Made by a program: the position numbers and the translations under genes. Shown piece by piece: positions 1-11,975 of a DNA stretch of 64,000 bases. A model generated the notes under the pieces. It ran no database searches. It saw only the letters and a list, made by a program, of their open reading frames with translations, and was not told the origin of the DNA. Within the stretch, counting starts at the first letter, position 1. Each line of letters opens with the position of its first letter. Where the stretch lies: NCBI GenBank assembly GCA_024734495.1, contig JALMQS010000225.1:6051425-6115424 (forward strand), given 5' to 3'. The stretch is from Forficula auricularia. Its lineage: Eukaryota > Arthropoda > Insecta > Dermaptera > Forficulidae.

Positions 1-154
1 TTTGTATTTGTTAAATCATTTTTCAATATAAACTATCATCATAATATAAGACTGATCTCACATGTATTGTATCTGTACTTGCCATTTTATATTAATAAAC
101 GAAACTTATTTCATCATAAAATATTATTTCTTATTCATTTTTCCTGAAATATTC

Positions 155-331
155 CTGCATCATTCGCAATGTTCCTGCAACGTTGCTGCAATGTTCCCGC
201 AACGTTGCTGCAATGTTCCTGCAACGTTGCTGCAACGTTCGTGCAAAGTTCAGAGGCGGACATAGGAATGTTGCTGCAACGTTTCTGCAACGTTCCTGCA
301 ACATTGCTGCAACGTTGCTGCAACGTTCATT
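155..331. repeat. Minisatellite built on TGCAACGTT units
   Basis: Tandem short repeat in which TGCAACGTT or TGCAATGTT recurs about every 11 bp (GCTGCAACGTT, CCTGCAACGTT), interrupted once near 250-270. The apparent reading frames across it are simple-repeat artefacts on both strands. The unit contains the near self-complementary string TTGCTGCAA. No gene is seen. Confidence 0.85.
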
Positions 332-504
332 TCTGTCTGGGCTCTGTTATTTATTTAGATTTCTTGAAAAATAATATGTATATAAAACTATATAATTCTC
401 CTCCTCACACGATCCCACTTATTTAAATAAATCTTTCCACACAAAAAATATCACAATGCTGTAGATTATAGAAATAAGAAATACTCCCAGATTTATATCT
501 AGAT

Positions 505-1700
505 CAGTGTTTCCCAAACTTTTTTAGGCCATGCCCCACTTTAACATTTCTAAAATCATCATGTCCCTCCATATAATAATTTTAGTTAAAAAATTTATTT
601 TTGTTCTATTTAGTAATATGAATAATAATTTTGAAAGCGATTTCTTACAACTGTTGTCAAAACAAAGAAACGAACTTTTAATAAATAAAAATAATATATT
701 TTTAAAACTTAATTTAATGTGATTTGTGGACTTGATGCTTTTTACACAGCGATTTTATATCTGACTCAAGCTTAGTTAGCTTAAGTCTCAAATCTCCACG
801 TTGTGTTATATCCAGACGATTTCTTTTTTTAATCAACAAATCACTCACAGCACTAAAGCCACATTCAGCTAGATATGAAGATGGAAACGGTAATAAGAGT
901 TTTCTTGCACATTTTGTGGTATTGGGGTATTTAGCCTCTGTTTCATCGCAAAGCCATGCCATCGCACCTTTAATATTAAATAGAGTTATTACAGATTCGT
1001 CACTTTGCAACTCCGCGAGTTCTTCTTGATATTGCAGATTGGATATATCAGCTAAATCCACCAAAACTGGTTGCACCATCCATGTTGGAAAATTCATTTC
1101 TTCTAAATCAGAAAATCTCTCTTTAAAATCCGTAATTAAAATTTTTAAATGAATAACAATTTCAAGTATTGAAGCAGAGTCAGAAACATTACACTTGTTG
1201 AGCCAATGAAACTGTTCAAAATTTCTGTTACTTACGTCTGACTTAATTTTAGATTCTTAATAAAACCAAATATTTTTGCTTTGGCATCGACCAGTGTTTT
1301 GCTTGGTCCTTGCAGTTGCTTGTTCAATATATTTAGCTTCTCAAAAATATCGGCTAAGTAACCCACATATGCTTTGCCATTTGTTGTCAATAAGAACTTC
1401 ATTTCAGGCTTATCAATTAAAAATTTGGCAAGCGAATCAAACAACTCAATAAATCGTTTCAAACAATTCCCTTTTGATATATAGCCACCTTACTTCAGTG
1501 TGTAGTAACAATCGTACATGGTCTTCATTTTGCTCCTCACAAAATAGCTTAAATAAGCGCTCGGTTTTAGCCATGGATTTTATCGAGTTAATGTATTTGA
1601 TAACTGCATTTAGTGTTTCATGGAGGATAGGAGACATGTTTTTAGCCACCAAGTTTTCTTCTTCGCCAAAGAAGAATGGAATTATTAATTGTTAATTTTT
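505..1700 (-). mobile_element. Truncated hAT transposon with one recognisable terminus
   Basis: The lower end starts with CAGTGTTTCCCAAACTTTTT, the usual form of a hAT inverted terminus, followed by the common GGCCATGCCCC block. Reading inward on the minus strand, the remains of a hAT transposase follow (714-1655). The matching upstream terminus and N-terminal zinc finger are not seen, so the element is truncated or interrupted near 1.7 kb. Confidence 0.7.
714..1655 (-). pseudogene. hAT transposase remnant, ZBED5/SCAND3-like
   Basis: Three consecutive minus-strand reading segments form one degraded protein of about 300 residues. Segment 1 (1652-1446) has the LLLHTEVRWL block that sits in the catalytic region of ZBED5/FAM200/SCAND3-type hAT proteins. 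Segment 2 (1462-1232) continues RFIELFDSLAKFLIDKP and a helical insertion-domain-like stretch. Segment 3 (1097-714) holds the C-terminal dimerisation region, with PFPSSYLAECGFSAV and KRNRLDITQRGDLRLKLT. Near 1480 a TATA insertion after the codons for RWL shifts the frame; another break lies at 1232-1250. The family is well known as domesticated and mobile hAT transposases. This copy cannot make an intact protein. Confidence 0.85.
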
Positions 1701-3778
1701 TGGCTGTGATTTTATATGAAGAAATAAATTTTGAGGCAGCCAAGTAAAATAATAAAAATAAATAAATAATTTATTTATTCGTTAGTGTTTCTATAATTTA
1801 CTCAATTTCAATGTTATAATTGCTCATTTTGGTACTTTAATTTGAATGTATGTAAATTATATAAATTTGGTTAAGGGAAAATGTGTGGGTTCTTGGTGAA
1901 ACATTTTAAATAAAGTAAAGAAAATTTTAAAAAGTTTCTTAAATTTTTCAAAATTTTCTTTACTTTAAATTATATAAATTATTTGTCTATTAGGAAGAAA
2001 AAATATTCTGTAGGCTGGCCAGCAGAGATGACTTAAAAGTACTCTATTATTATAGATACATAACAGACCAGAGACAGGTATTTTCGAATAAAGTATTATC
2101 TCAAAATATATTGTTGTCATGGTCGTAGTTAAGGGGGGGGGGGAGTGCCCCCTGCAAATCTCATTACCACCCCCTTTAGAAAAATCGAAACTCCATTATT
2201 ACGAGATATCACTTATGTATTTATCATTAAATTATTTGGTAAAATAAAAAATAAATCTAAATTAAAAAAGTTCCAATTATAAAGATGTGAATAAATCATC
2301 GTAAAACTTCGACAGGTATTAAAATAAATCTTTCAATATACTTAGCTGACTTTTTCTTCGATTTTAGCTCATGAAATGAAAAAAATGCGTTTTTTAAATA
2401 TAGTTCAATTATTTTATTTTAAATATATTATAAAACTTATCCATGAAATATAATTCTATTGATTGATAGGATAAAGAAACATTGATTTTTTAAATTTGTG
2501 GATATCTTCAATGCAGTTGAAGTTTCCTGATTTGGGATCTCTTTTAAAATGCATGCTGTACGAATTTCCAGGAGAATCTAAAATGACAAAAATAGATTTT
2601 TATGAAAATTTTCATTTATTAAAAAAAGTGTGACTTTTTTCAAGACTAGATACTATGCTTTCAGCAAATTTATTATCCCCAGAAACATGGGCATCCTCAG
2701 AGGGGGCACTTGCCCCCCCCGGGATCGAATACAAAATTCTATAACAGCTCTGACTTCCGGCCCGGCTTTACTAAACTATGTTTAATGTACCGTATATGTT
2801 TTTGTATTTAAGCACTGCTTGATTAGTGTAAATTCTCCTTGTGAAAAAAATAAATAAATAAAAATGTAATAATGTAATTAATTGTCTGCAAGAACTTTGC
2901 CCTCCTGTGAAAATTTTTCTGCGGACGCCCATGGCCCATACATATTTTTTAAGGGAGGATGCTGAAAGCAAGGGTTGGTCTTATCTCTTTCCTCATCTCT
3001 CTGATCCACGTCGTGGGAAAGTTATTGTCTGTGTCTCCTCTTAATAATTCTTTCTTCTCTCGCTCATTTCTATTATAGAACTCGAAGGATGAAAGTGCCT
3101 CCCCATACTATCAGCCTGAACTTCATATGCTCGGTCTTCCTGTCTCCATTCTCAATAAATATTCGGGGTATAATGCTAATTATCCAGGCCCAGATCATAT
3201 TTTACAAATTTTACCGCAACCCTTTCAATGTTTTCATTTTTTGCCCAGCTCATCTGCTCACCTCTATACAATAATGCTGATAATATTATTGTTCCATAAA
3301 CCATGTTTTTTTTAAAGCTCTCAAAGGTTTTAACATGCCAAATACTTGATTGATCATGTTGTTTACTTGGCCAGTCAGTTCTTGTCTGTGTCTTTCAAAG
3401 GATGATGACTTACAGGTCTATTTTCTAAGCAAAAACGATAACTTTTGACATCCGACTTTAGCGTTAATTCATTTTAACACCTCCTTGCCTAAAATTGCTA
3501 TTCTGTATGCAAAAACGTTAACTCCAAAGCGTTAATATTTAGCCAAAAGTTTTAAAAATTAAAACCATGTCAGAGGGTGCAGTTTTAACTCTATATTTAA
3601 AAAAAACACATGGCGTCTTTAACCTAAAAACCAAAAAGCAAGGCTATGATTTTGACAGCTTTGAGTTAAAAGCAATACCTACATTTCAGATCCAATTGAT
3701 CTGTGACAGAAACATTAATACCACAATGATAAATAAACTTTTATTATATATACTTGAGACTGTCTTATAGCTCAAAAA
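1700..3778. other. AT-rich stretch with transposon-end fragments, no gene
   Basis: No convincing exon was found. A short AT palindrome lies at 1912-1966. Two G/C-run blocks face each other at about 2130-2155 and 2698-2723 and may be the ends of an old DNA element of about 590 bp. Minus-strand sequence near 2895-2930 (GGGCGTCCGCAG and following) resembles a transposon terminus. A CAGGTCTATTTTCTAAGC block near 3413 resembles sequence near 12510-12530 in the opposite orientation. Confidence 0.4.
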
Positions 3779-5129
3779 CAGTGCATTATATGAAACAAGT
3801 TTCAAATAAAAGTTTATTTATATCGAGGGGGAAACTAAACTACGCTATTGTTTGTAGATCTAGAACAAGCTTTCAAGGGTATTTTAAGGTCAATTCTGTT
3901 TTTTAAATGGAAACCTATATATTTCTTTTCATATTCATAATCTACAAGAAAAAACTGAGCATAGATAAAAGATACTAAGAGAAACTGAGTAACTTTCATA
4001 AGAAGTATTTTTTTATCCGACTTCAAATAAACAAAATATTAAATCAATTATTAGATCTCAAAAAAATCCTAATAATTATTTTTAGCAATTATTCTACATA
4101 ATTATCATATAAAAATGATCAAATATTTAATTGTTAAATAAATAATTTAATAATAATTAATAATTTAATATTTTAGATTAAAATGAGAGAGTCTTCTGTT
4201 TTTTAAATAAAATAATTTTTAATTATTTCTAGATTTATTTAAAAAACAGAAGACTCTCTCATTTTATTTTTAACCTAAAATAAAAACAATTCTGTTACCA
4301 TCGACAGTGAAATCTTTTATTCAACTAATAATAATTTAATAATTTTTCGACACTGTTCTGTGACATTCCAAAGCGTTATCGCAAGTCTTCTGGATGAATT
4401 CTAGTTCCAATTTCATTTTTTTGCCTGTTTCAGTTTCTTCGTAGCATTTACATTTTGTTTTTTTTTTTTCAAATAGATTTACAACACAATAAATGAAGCT
4501 TGTGAGGGTTTATTCTTATTAGGAAACCGCTTGGCATCCATTTCAATGGCAGCATTCCACATTCACCATAAATTAAGATCGTTTCAATTCTGTCTTCAAC
4601 AAAAAATGCTTCATTTTTATTATGGTAATACAATATAATTATCTACTGGATTGACACGAAAAAAAAACTTTTTTAAACTCAAAAAGTTTAAGTAGTTCAA
4701 TTAAGTAGAAAACAATCTCTTAAATCTGTCTATAATGAAGTTTTAAGATTATTATAAACACTTATTTTCATTGTTGTGACTTTTAGATTTAATAATTATT
4801 TATTTAATAATTAAATATTTGATCATTATTATATGATAATTATGTAGAATAATTGCTAAAAATAATTATTAGGATTTTTTGAGATCTAATAATTGATTTA
4901 ATATTTTGTTTATTTGATGTCGAATAAAAAAATAGTTCTTATGAAAGTTGCTCAATTTTTTTGTAGATTATGAATATGAAAAGAAATATATAGGTTTCCA
5001 TTTGAAAAACAGAACCTTACCTTAAAATACCCTTGAAAGCTTGTTCTAGATCAACAAACAATAGCCTAGTTTAGTTCCCCCTCCATATAAATAAACTTTT
5101 ATTTGAAACTTTTTTTATATAATGCACTG
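3779..5129. mobile_element. Foldback element with ~350-bp inverted arms
   Basis: The ends CAGTGCATTATAT (3779) and ATATAATGCACTG (to 5129) start two long inverted arms, about 3779-4160 and 4775-5129, that match with scattered differences. The arm texts include TCTAGAACAAGCTTTC and its complement. The unpaired centre holds a second, smaller foldback (4171-4330) and about 430 bp of single-copy AT-rich sequence. No transposase frame is seen. The superfamily is not recognised. Confidence 0.75.
4171..4330. mobile_element. Internally deleted HF3 foldback; arm starts at ribozyme cut site
   Basis: This is a short copy of the family also present at 27037-27434, sharing AGAGTCTTCTGTTTTTTAAA and the outer block with ACCATCGACAGTGAAATC. 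An 11-bp direct repeat ATAATTTAATA flanks it (4160-4170 and 4331-4341), although the region is AT-rich. The hammerhead motif present in the 27-kb copy is missing here. Read on the minus strand, the left arm begins with TCTAGAAATAATT, exactly the bases that follow the predicted cleavage position GTC in the 27-kb copy. It is nested inside the larger 3779-5129 foldback. Confidence 0.7.
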
Positions 5130-5193
5130 ATTTTAATTTATTTATGGTTTATAAAATAAATTTGTTTGGATAAAATATAAAATATATAACATA

Positions 5194-5380
5194 CGAGCCC
5201 CGTCCCATCTCAATTGGCCCACCAATATTTTTTCTTTTTAAATAAAATTATGCTAATTCACGGTAAATTTTATTTAAATATTTATTTTTATTATCATTTG
5301 GAACAACATTTAACAATTTAAAACATTTTATTGTAACATTTAACTTAAAATTATTTTTTAATTGTTAAAAACATATTTTT
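5194..5380 (+). repeat. Left terminal inverted repeat of the Tc1-like element
   Basis: About 187 bp matching the complement of 11960-12148, beginning CGAGCCCCGTCCCATCTC and ending near TTAATTGTTAAAAACA, with a handful of mismatches. TA directly precedes it. Confidence 0.9.
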
Positions 5381-5412
5381 ATATAAAAAATAGTTCTTTG
5401 CTTTTTGCGAAT

Positions 5413-7222
5413 TTTTTTACTTTATCCAATGCGAAGCATGGGGAAAGAATTGTAATCGGTCTCGGGGCAAGCGTGGCTTCAAAGGGTCCTCAGGTAAAGA
5501 CTACGGAACCCATGGTCTCAATTAAAGTCACAAATTGTAGTATTCAATTAGGTTGAATTTTACCACGTGACGGTTTTGCCAAAAATTACATGGGGTCTCG
5601 TCGAGAGGCCAAAAAGTGCCATTTTTTCATTTAATGCGTGCGGATGGATGTATGGATGTATGTATGGATGGATGGATGGATGTTATCGTTTTTTTGGCCC
5701 ACGATTTTTTCCACACCGTTACACCGATTGAAATGAAATTGAAAACCTACCATTAGTTTAACAAAATGAAGCGCTGATTAGTTTTTGGTACATATCGGCC
5801 CACAAACATTAGTACTTTATTTCAGTACTTTTTTAGTTTTTTCTAAATATCTTGAAAATGACTTAACCAATTTTGATGAAATTTAATATCCTAATTAAGT
5901 ACCTTGGGGACCACAAAAAGGTTAAATAAAGTTTTTAGTAAAATTATATTTTAAAGTACTTTACTCTAGAGTAAGATAGTACTTTTTTAATTTTTAATTC
6001 TTTAAAATTTATTCATTTGAAAGTTTTAATATAGCTCATTTAACCTTGCTTAAGTAAGAATGGATAGGCTTCTCTCTGTGAAATGCTAAAAATTTGGGAG
6101 GAAATTTTATAAGTAACCATAGCAAGCGCGTTGTTTTCTTATCCGTTACCTTTGCTTAAGACATACATGAATCGACTTTAAACCAAAAATAGCGATTCTC
6201 ATCTAATACTTGAGGAATAATCATTGTATATTGGATTTTTGACGTTTCGGTTTTTTATGGTAACCATTGCTGAAGACATAGAGGAATCGAGTTAAAATAA
6301 AAAATATCAATTGATTCTCATCTAGTACTTGAGGAATAACCATTCTATATTGGATTTTCGAAGTTTCGGTTTTTATTGGTAACCATTGCTAAAGACATAG
6401 AGGAATCGAGTTAAAATCAAAAATAGCGATTGATTCTCATCTAGTACTTGAGGAATAACCATTCTATATTGGATTTTCGACGTTTCGGTTTTTATTGGTA
6501 ACCATTGCTGAAGACATAGAGGAATCGACTTAAAATCAAAAATAGCGATTGATTCTCATCTAATACTTGAGGAATAACAATTCTACATTAGGTTTTTGAC
6601 GTTTCGATTATTATTGGTAACCATTGCTGAAGACATGGAGGAATCGACTTAAAATGAAAAATAACGATCGATTCTTATATATTACTAGAGGAATAACCTT
6701 ATTGCATTCCATTTTTGATGTTTTGACTATTAATGGCAACCTCTACTGAAAACGTGGAAGAATCGACTTAAAATCAAAAATGACTAAATTCTTTTTTGGT
6801 AAACAACTCAAGCTTGACTTTTACCAAAAAAGAATTTAGTCATTTTGATTTTAAGTTGATTTTTCCACGTTTTCAGTAGAGGTTGCCATTAATAGTCAAA
6901 ACATCAAAAATGGAATGCAATAAGGTTATTCCTCTAGTATTAGATAAGACTCGATTGTTTTTTTTTGATTTTTAGTCGATTGTTGTTTTTGATTTTTAGT
7001 CGATTTCTCCATGTCTTCAGCAATGGTTACAATAATAACCGGAATGTCAAAAATCCAATATAGAATGGTTATTCCTCGACTATTAAATGAGAATTATTTT
7101 TGAATTAATGTCAACATGAACTACAAATTGCAAGTGATATCTGATTAATAATAAAGGAACAAACATATTAATATTTCAAATGAATTTGGATAAAGTTTAG
7201 CAACGATCCGTTGCAGTTTATT
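5413..7222 (+). mobile_element. Helentron-like non-autonomous element (HINE type)
   Basis: The 5' end carries ACTTTATCCAA at 5419-5429, followed by ATGCGAAGCATGGGG. The 3' end carries the inverse TTGGATAAAGT at 7186-7196, then a hairpin GCAACG-ATC-CGTTGC (7200-7214) a few bases from the T-rich end. Subterminal inverted repeats, a 3' terminal hairpin, internal tandem repeats and insertion into T-rich DNA are the known layout of Helentron-associated elements such as DINE-1. The interior has a GGAT run (5641-5683), about five ~119-bp tandem units (about 6190-6780) and an inverted centre at AACTCAAGCTTGA (about 6805). It lies inside the Tc1-like element. No Rep/helicase frame is present. Confidence 0.7.
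6190..7080. repeat. ~119-bp tandem repeat, inverted about a central HindIII-like site
   Basis: Units contain GACGTTTCGGTTTTTATTGG, CCATTGCTGAAGACAT and GAGGAATCGACTTAAAATC and repeat about every 119 bp. At about 6805-6820 the array turns round, so that units up to about 7080 are on the opposite strand. The same unit and turning point occur in other copies of the family in this window. Confidence 0.85.
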
Positions 7223-7319
7223 TTTTTATTTTTTAAGAATCTTTGAATATGTGAAATAATCAAGTAGGCTTTGCCTTTTTCCAACAAAAGAAAGTTTGTT
7301 TTGTTTATTATTAGTAAAA

Positions 7320-8293
7320 ATGACTCGTGGAAAGGTTGTTGATGAAAAAATTCCCTCAATTATTATCAATTTATTTAAAAAGGGAAAATGAAACGCGGAA
7401 ATTGGCGATCTAGTTAATTTATCAAAGTTTACTGTTAGAAATGTTATTCGAGTTTATAAAACAACGGGTACAATAGCTACAAAACATCGGTATGCGTCGA
7501 AATCCAAAATATCAGATGCTGATAGACGGGCATTGAAGAAGATTATTAGAAAAAAACAGGTGTTCGAACTATGGTGAATTATCTGTTCTTTGGAGCGATG
7601 CTGTGGGGTGAACTGTTTCAAGAGCCACGTGCCATAGAGAAGCCCTTAAGTTAGGCTTTAAAACTTACAAGGTAATTTTATTGCAACTTATTCCAAATTT
7701 TTTTTTGTAATTTTACTAATTTATTTTAGGCGAAAGAAAAGCCACTCTTGACATTAAAACAAAAGAAAAACTGTCTTAAATGGGCTAAAAGTCACATTAA
7801 TTGGACGAGTGATGAATGGAATAGTGTCCATTGGAGTGATGAGTCTCGTTTTGAAGTTTGTGTTGGGGACAATCGAAGCAGAGTTATTCGTCAGAAAAAT
7901 GAAGCTTTCAATTCAGATTGTTTAAAAAAGAAAGTAAAATTTCCTGCTTCAGTTCTAGTATGGGGTTCAATGTCCGCTAGAGGTGTTGGAAAACTTCACT
8001 TCATTGATGGAATTGTAAACACCAATAAATATATAGAGATTTAAAAAAAATCGTTACTTCCAACAATGGCAGATGCATTGCAGAATAATAATAATTTTGT
8101 GTTCCAACAAGACGGGGCGGCCTGCCATACATCAAGAAAATCTTTAAAATGGCTTTCTGATCATAATGTTCCACTTTTGGAGTGGGTGACAAACAGTCCC
8201 GACTTGTCACCAATAGAAACTCTTTGGCACACAATGAAAAAGCTATTACGAATACAACCAGCTAGAAACGTAGTCGAATTAAAACACAAATAA
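7320..8293 (+). pseudogene. Tc1-like DD34E transposase, 5' and central part
   Basis: The frame opens at ATG 7320 (MTRGKVVDEKIP) with an N-terminal paired-like helix-turn-helix region (FTVRNVIRVYKTTG). A 58-bp GT-AG intron at 7672-7729 restores the reading KLGFKTYK-AKEKPLLT. The catalytic triad is visible: D in VHWSDESRF, D in FQQDGAACHT, and E in DLSPIETLW, with 34 residues between the second D and the E. Breaks include TGA after LFKKGK, a frameshift near 7560, TGA after SDAVG, and TAA near 8042. The frame is cut at ELKHK by the LINE and resumes at 11826. Once a cut-and-paste transposase, it is now a pseudogene. Confidence 0.93.
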
Positions 8294-8716
8294 ATAATAA
8301 TAAATAAATAAATCTTTATTCCTCGACCTGCTTAGAGGCACAAGTCCTCGGTGGCTAGGTCCTCCAAACATCAATACAATCTAGCTACAATACATTAATA
8401 AACATCAATACAAATTAATTACAACAATTTAAAAAATAATAAACAAGTAAAAAAAAATAAAAAATAAAAAAATAGAAATGTATGCTCATTAATAAATAAC
8501 ATGACCATAGATTTCCATCAAAAAACAAAAAGTAATTTAAAAATTCCGCGCAAAAACCCGATACCAGGAGCAAGCGACGCATTAGCCATCCCGGCATTTG
8601 CCATAAGTTGTTAAGGAAACCTGGTCAAAACCTTAACAAGGATGGTATGACCTTTCTCTACCTCACCTAATCTCTGCTTGTGAGAACTAAATAAAATTTT
8701 GCACAACTCTAGGACA

Positions 8717-11533
8717 TTAGGACTTGACAAAATTTATAATTGATTTAATCATAGGGGGCAGAGGACTATAATCCCAAGTAGTAACAGACAGATTGTTCCA
8801 CAAATCAATGCCAGATCCTACAATTGAATGTAAACCGATATTTTTCAAGAATCTTGGCTTACGAATCTTTTTTCTATGATCAGCTCTACCTAAATAATTT
8901 GGTTCCTGAAATCTATTCGTTATTTCCTCCCAACTCCTAAAACCCTCATAGGCTTTGAAAATCACTTTCAATTTAGCCCATTCCCTTCTCTCCAATAAGC
9001 TAGACCATCCTAATTCATTAATCATTGAAGTGACACTACTAAACCTATCAAATTTACCAAAAACAAATCTAGCCGCCCTCCTTTGTACCATATCAATTTT
9101 TCTCTCTAATCGTTGTGGATGTTTGTCCCAAACCACAGAACAATACTCTAAATTAGGTCTCACATAAGTTAAATAAACTTTTGACTTAACTTCTCTAGAT
9201 GTACCCTTCAAAATTCTACCAAACATCCCCAATTTCCTATAAGCCTTATTGACTATATAACTAATATGCATATCCCACTTTAAATTTGCCTGAATATGTA
9301 TGCCTAAATATTTATAAAATTTAGATTCATTTATAATATTTCCACCAATGTAATAATTTTGAGGACTAACCAGATTTCTAGTACTAAATCTAACCAAATT
9401 TGACTTGGAATGGTTTAGTTCCATTGAATTGGATCTACACCATCCTTCAATTTGATCCAGGTCATTCTGTAAAGTAAGGCTATCACAATCATTATCAATT
9501 ACTCTATATACGACACAATCATCCGCGAAAAGCCTAATAGATGATTGCACGATAGAAGGCAAATCATTTACATATATAAGAAAAAGAAGAGGACCCAGAA
9601 CACTACCTTGAATCACCCCAGACGTGACATCTACTCTATCAGACAGACCATTACCCACTTTTACAATTTGAGTTCTATCCCTAAGAAAACACCGAATAAA
9701 TTTAATTAACTTAACAGACAACCCTGACGAGTTTAATTTTTCTAAAATAATTTTATGACTGACTTTATCGAAAGCCTTGGCAAAGTCCAAAAATACTGCA
9801 TCTACACACTGACTTTTATCTAAAGCTTCCTGTAATTCCTGAATAAAAGAAACTAATTGAGAATTACAGGAATAATTTTTTCTAAAACCATGTTGCCTAT
9901 GATAGAACCATCCTTGCCCTTCCAAATACGAGCGGATATGAGAGTCTACCAACCTCTCTAAAATTTTGCCCACCAGACTTGTTAAACTCACTGGCCTATA
10001 ATTACAAGCTAAGCTCTTATCTCCCCCTTTATAAACAGGAATAACTAACGCTCTTTTCCAACCAATAGGCATAGTTCCCTCATCTAAACATCTATTAAAA
10101 AGTAAACATAAAAATTTTGAAATACTATCCACTACAAATTTCAAGAGATCACTATTAATTTCATCCTCCCCCGAGGCCTTTCCTGGTTTTAACCTCTTAA
10201 TACCTAATGCTACATCCGATTCCAAAATGACTAAATCCTCCATCTGACTATCACTAGAACCTCCATCAACTAACTCACCCTCCTCTAGAGCTACAAAAAC
10301 GGACGAATACTGTCTATTTAATAAATTTGCCTTCAACACATTATCCTCAACCAATTCACCATCATCCCCTAAAAGCGCAGGGACATTTGCCGAAACATTT
10401 AATTCCTTAAGAAACGAATAAACATTAAACCAATTTCTATTACTACTATTCCTATCTATATAATTATTCAAATAATTAACTCTAGCCAAATTCTTTTTTT
10501 CAATTAACAGCCTATTTAGCTCTCGGAATTTTCTTTTATGATTCGAAGACTTATTCCTATTAGAATATGCTATCCTACATTTCCGTTTTAAATTCTTAAT
10601 GGTTCTATCATAGTAAACAGGATCGTTACCCACTTTAACTAATTTAGAGGGAATAAATTTATATTTTCCTTCTTCCAAAAGATTCATAAGCCCATCCCAT
10701 TGCTGATCTACATCCCGAATTACAGACCATTCTAAAAATTTAGATTCCAAAAAATTATTAAATCCCATTTTATCTCCTAATCTATACAGCCAATGCTTCT
10801 TTTCGAAGGTTAGAGACTGACTAACTGATCCCAAATATTCTATTACCACAGAATAATGATCACTAATTCCATCTTCAATAGTGACTCTCATATTATCACT
10901 ATCAAAGTTGGTTAAACAGACATCGAGGACAGACGCTTGCCCACTGGACCTCTTCCTAGTCCCCTCCCTAACAATTTGGATAAAATTTCTACTTTTGAAA
11001 ATATCATCAACCAAAATTTGAGCAAGAGAATTACTATTTGTCGCAGATGACCAATTTACATTAGGCAAATTTAAATCTCCACAAACTAAAATATCCTTAC
11101 TTCGCATAGATGTACAATTTAAAAAATTATCTAAGTTTTCTAAAATTTTGAAGTCCTGACTAGGAGATCTATATAACCCAACAATCACCCTACTTATACG
11201 TCCAAATTTCCCATTCACCCCTAACATCTCCTCTTGTAAATCTAAAAAATTTAAACTACTTGGATAACTTATGAGGAGAATTTTCTAGGTTAAGTTTCAC
11301 AAAAAGAAACTACTTGGAAGCGAATCCTTGACTGCTATAAAGACACCACCCCCTCTACCAGACTGCCTATCCCTTCTATAAACTATATAACCCTTAGGAA
11401 ATACCTCATTATTCGAAATCTCCTCCCTAAGCCAAGATTCTGTACCAACAATAACATCTGGATTAATTAAATCCACATGTTGTCCAAAATTTAGAATTTT
11501 ATTCAAGATACTTCTACAATTTATTATTAACAA
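8717..11533 (-). pseudogene. LINE ORF2: APE endonuclease plus reverse transcriptase
   Basis: An 836-codon open frame (11227-8717) is preceded by a 78-codon frame (11533-11297) holding the start of the endonuclease (NCRSI, PDVIVGTESWL, RRDRQSGRGGGVFIAV). The long frame begins in the endonuclease (VGLYRSPS, VCGDLNLPNVNW, ISDHYSVV), then carries the reverse transcriptase: KPGKASGEDEI, NYRPVSLTS, FLDFAKAFDKV, GVIQGSVLGPLLFLIY, the catalytic IRLFADDCVVY, and the thumb-side YLGIHI. The C-terminal KLKVIFKAYEGF block is typical of CR1-like proteins. One frameshift between 11300 and 11230 separates the two frames. Otherwise it is strikingly intact, which suggests a fairly recent insertion. Confidence 0.93.
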
Positions 11534-11583
11534 CTTAAATCTCTGATTTCTATTTCTGAAAATTGTCCTCTTACCCCCTCCAT

Positions 11584-11825
11584 TTAGTTTTTTTGATATT
11601 CCAGTATACTATCAATACACACCTTCCCTAACTTGTAGGAACCAGACCTATTTAAATTAATACCATTCTTGCCTAAATCTTTATAATCTAAATAACTATT
11701 TGAATTTATAAACTTACAACCATACTTGAAACATACACTTTCTAAAATATGATTTGCCCAATTAATCCTTCTAAAATCTACATCCCTTCTATAAATTATA
11801 CCACTAAATATTAATTTTGCTCCCC
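11584..11825 (-). pseudogene. LINE ORF1 C-terminal SGNH/GDSL esterase fragment
   Basis: About 80 minus-strand codons end with TAA at 11584-11586. The text IIYRRDVDFRRINWANHIL and DLGKNGINLNRSGSYKLGK resembles the last conserved block of SGNH esterases (normally D-G-I-H-L-N), as found in ORF1 of CR1/L2-group LINEs. The usual DGIH catalytic pair reads NGIN here, so D and H are both changed. The element is truncated inside this ORF at 11825. Confidence 0.7.
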
Positions 11826-11975
11826 AAACTTCAAAATATTTGGGATACTTTCACTCAAGATGAGTGTCAAAACTTAATAAGCACGTTGCCCAAAAGAATT
11901 CAAGCCGTAATTAAAAATAAATGCGACGTCACAGTGATAAAGGTTTTTGATTTTGTATGTTTTCCTTGTTTTTAA
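11826..11975 (+). pseudogene. Tc1-like transposase C-terminus beyond the LINE
   Basis: The frame resumes as LQNIWDTFTQDECQNLISTL then PKRIQAVIKNK and runs to TAA at 11973-11975. This is the usual C-terminal region of Tc1-family transposases and continues the ELKHK end at 8293 without loss. Confidence 0.9.

Larger units (their letters stand above)
8294..11825 (-). mobile_element. CR1-group LINE, 5'-truncated, inserted in the Tc1-like transposase
   Basis: A 3.5-kb minus-strand retrotransposon running from an ORF1 remnant (11825) through ORF2 (11533-8717) to a 3' UTR and a TTTA-rich microsatellite tail (about 8294-8320), with AATAAA just before the tail. It interrupts the transposase between ELKHK and LQNIW; only AAA is shared at the two edges, so any target duplication is very short. 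The ORF1 esterase, APE endonuclease and reverse transcriptase order and a microsatellite 3' end fit CR1/L2-group LINEs. Confidence 0.88.

Noticed and set aside
62..426. Cysteine-rich small proteins
   Set aside because: The frames translate the minisatellite; both strands give equally regular Cys/Asn repeats.
6190..6780. CRISPR-like regular repeats
   Set aside because: The repeats are directly adjacent, 119 bp long, without unique spacers, and in a eukaryotic genome.
6190..7080. Possible hammerhead in each 119-bp Helentron-like unit (minus strand GGTT...AACC-GAAACGTC)
   Set aside because: The GAAACGTC and a short stem are present, but the CTGANGA half is replaced by bases that do not match at the catalytic positions in any unit. 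It may be a relic; not counted as a ribozyme.
8955..9167. Plus-strand frame over the LINE
   Set aside because: Antisense shadow of the ORF2 reverse transcriptase.
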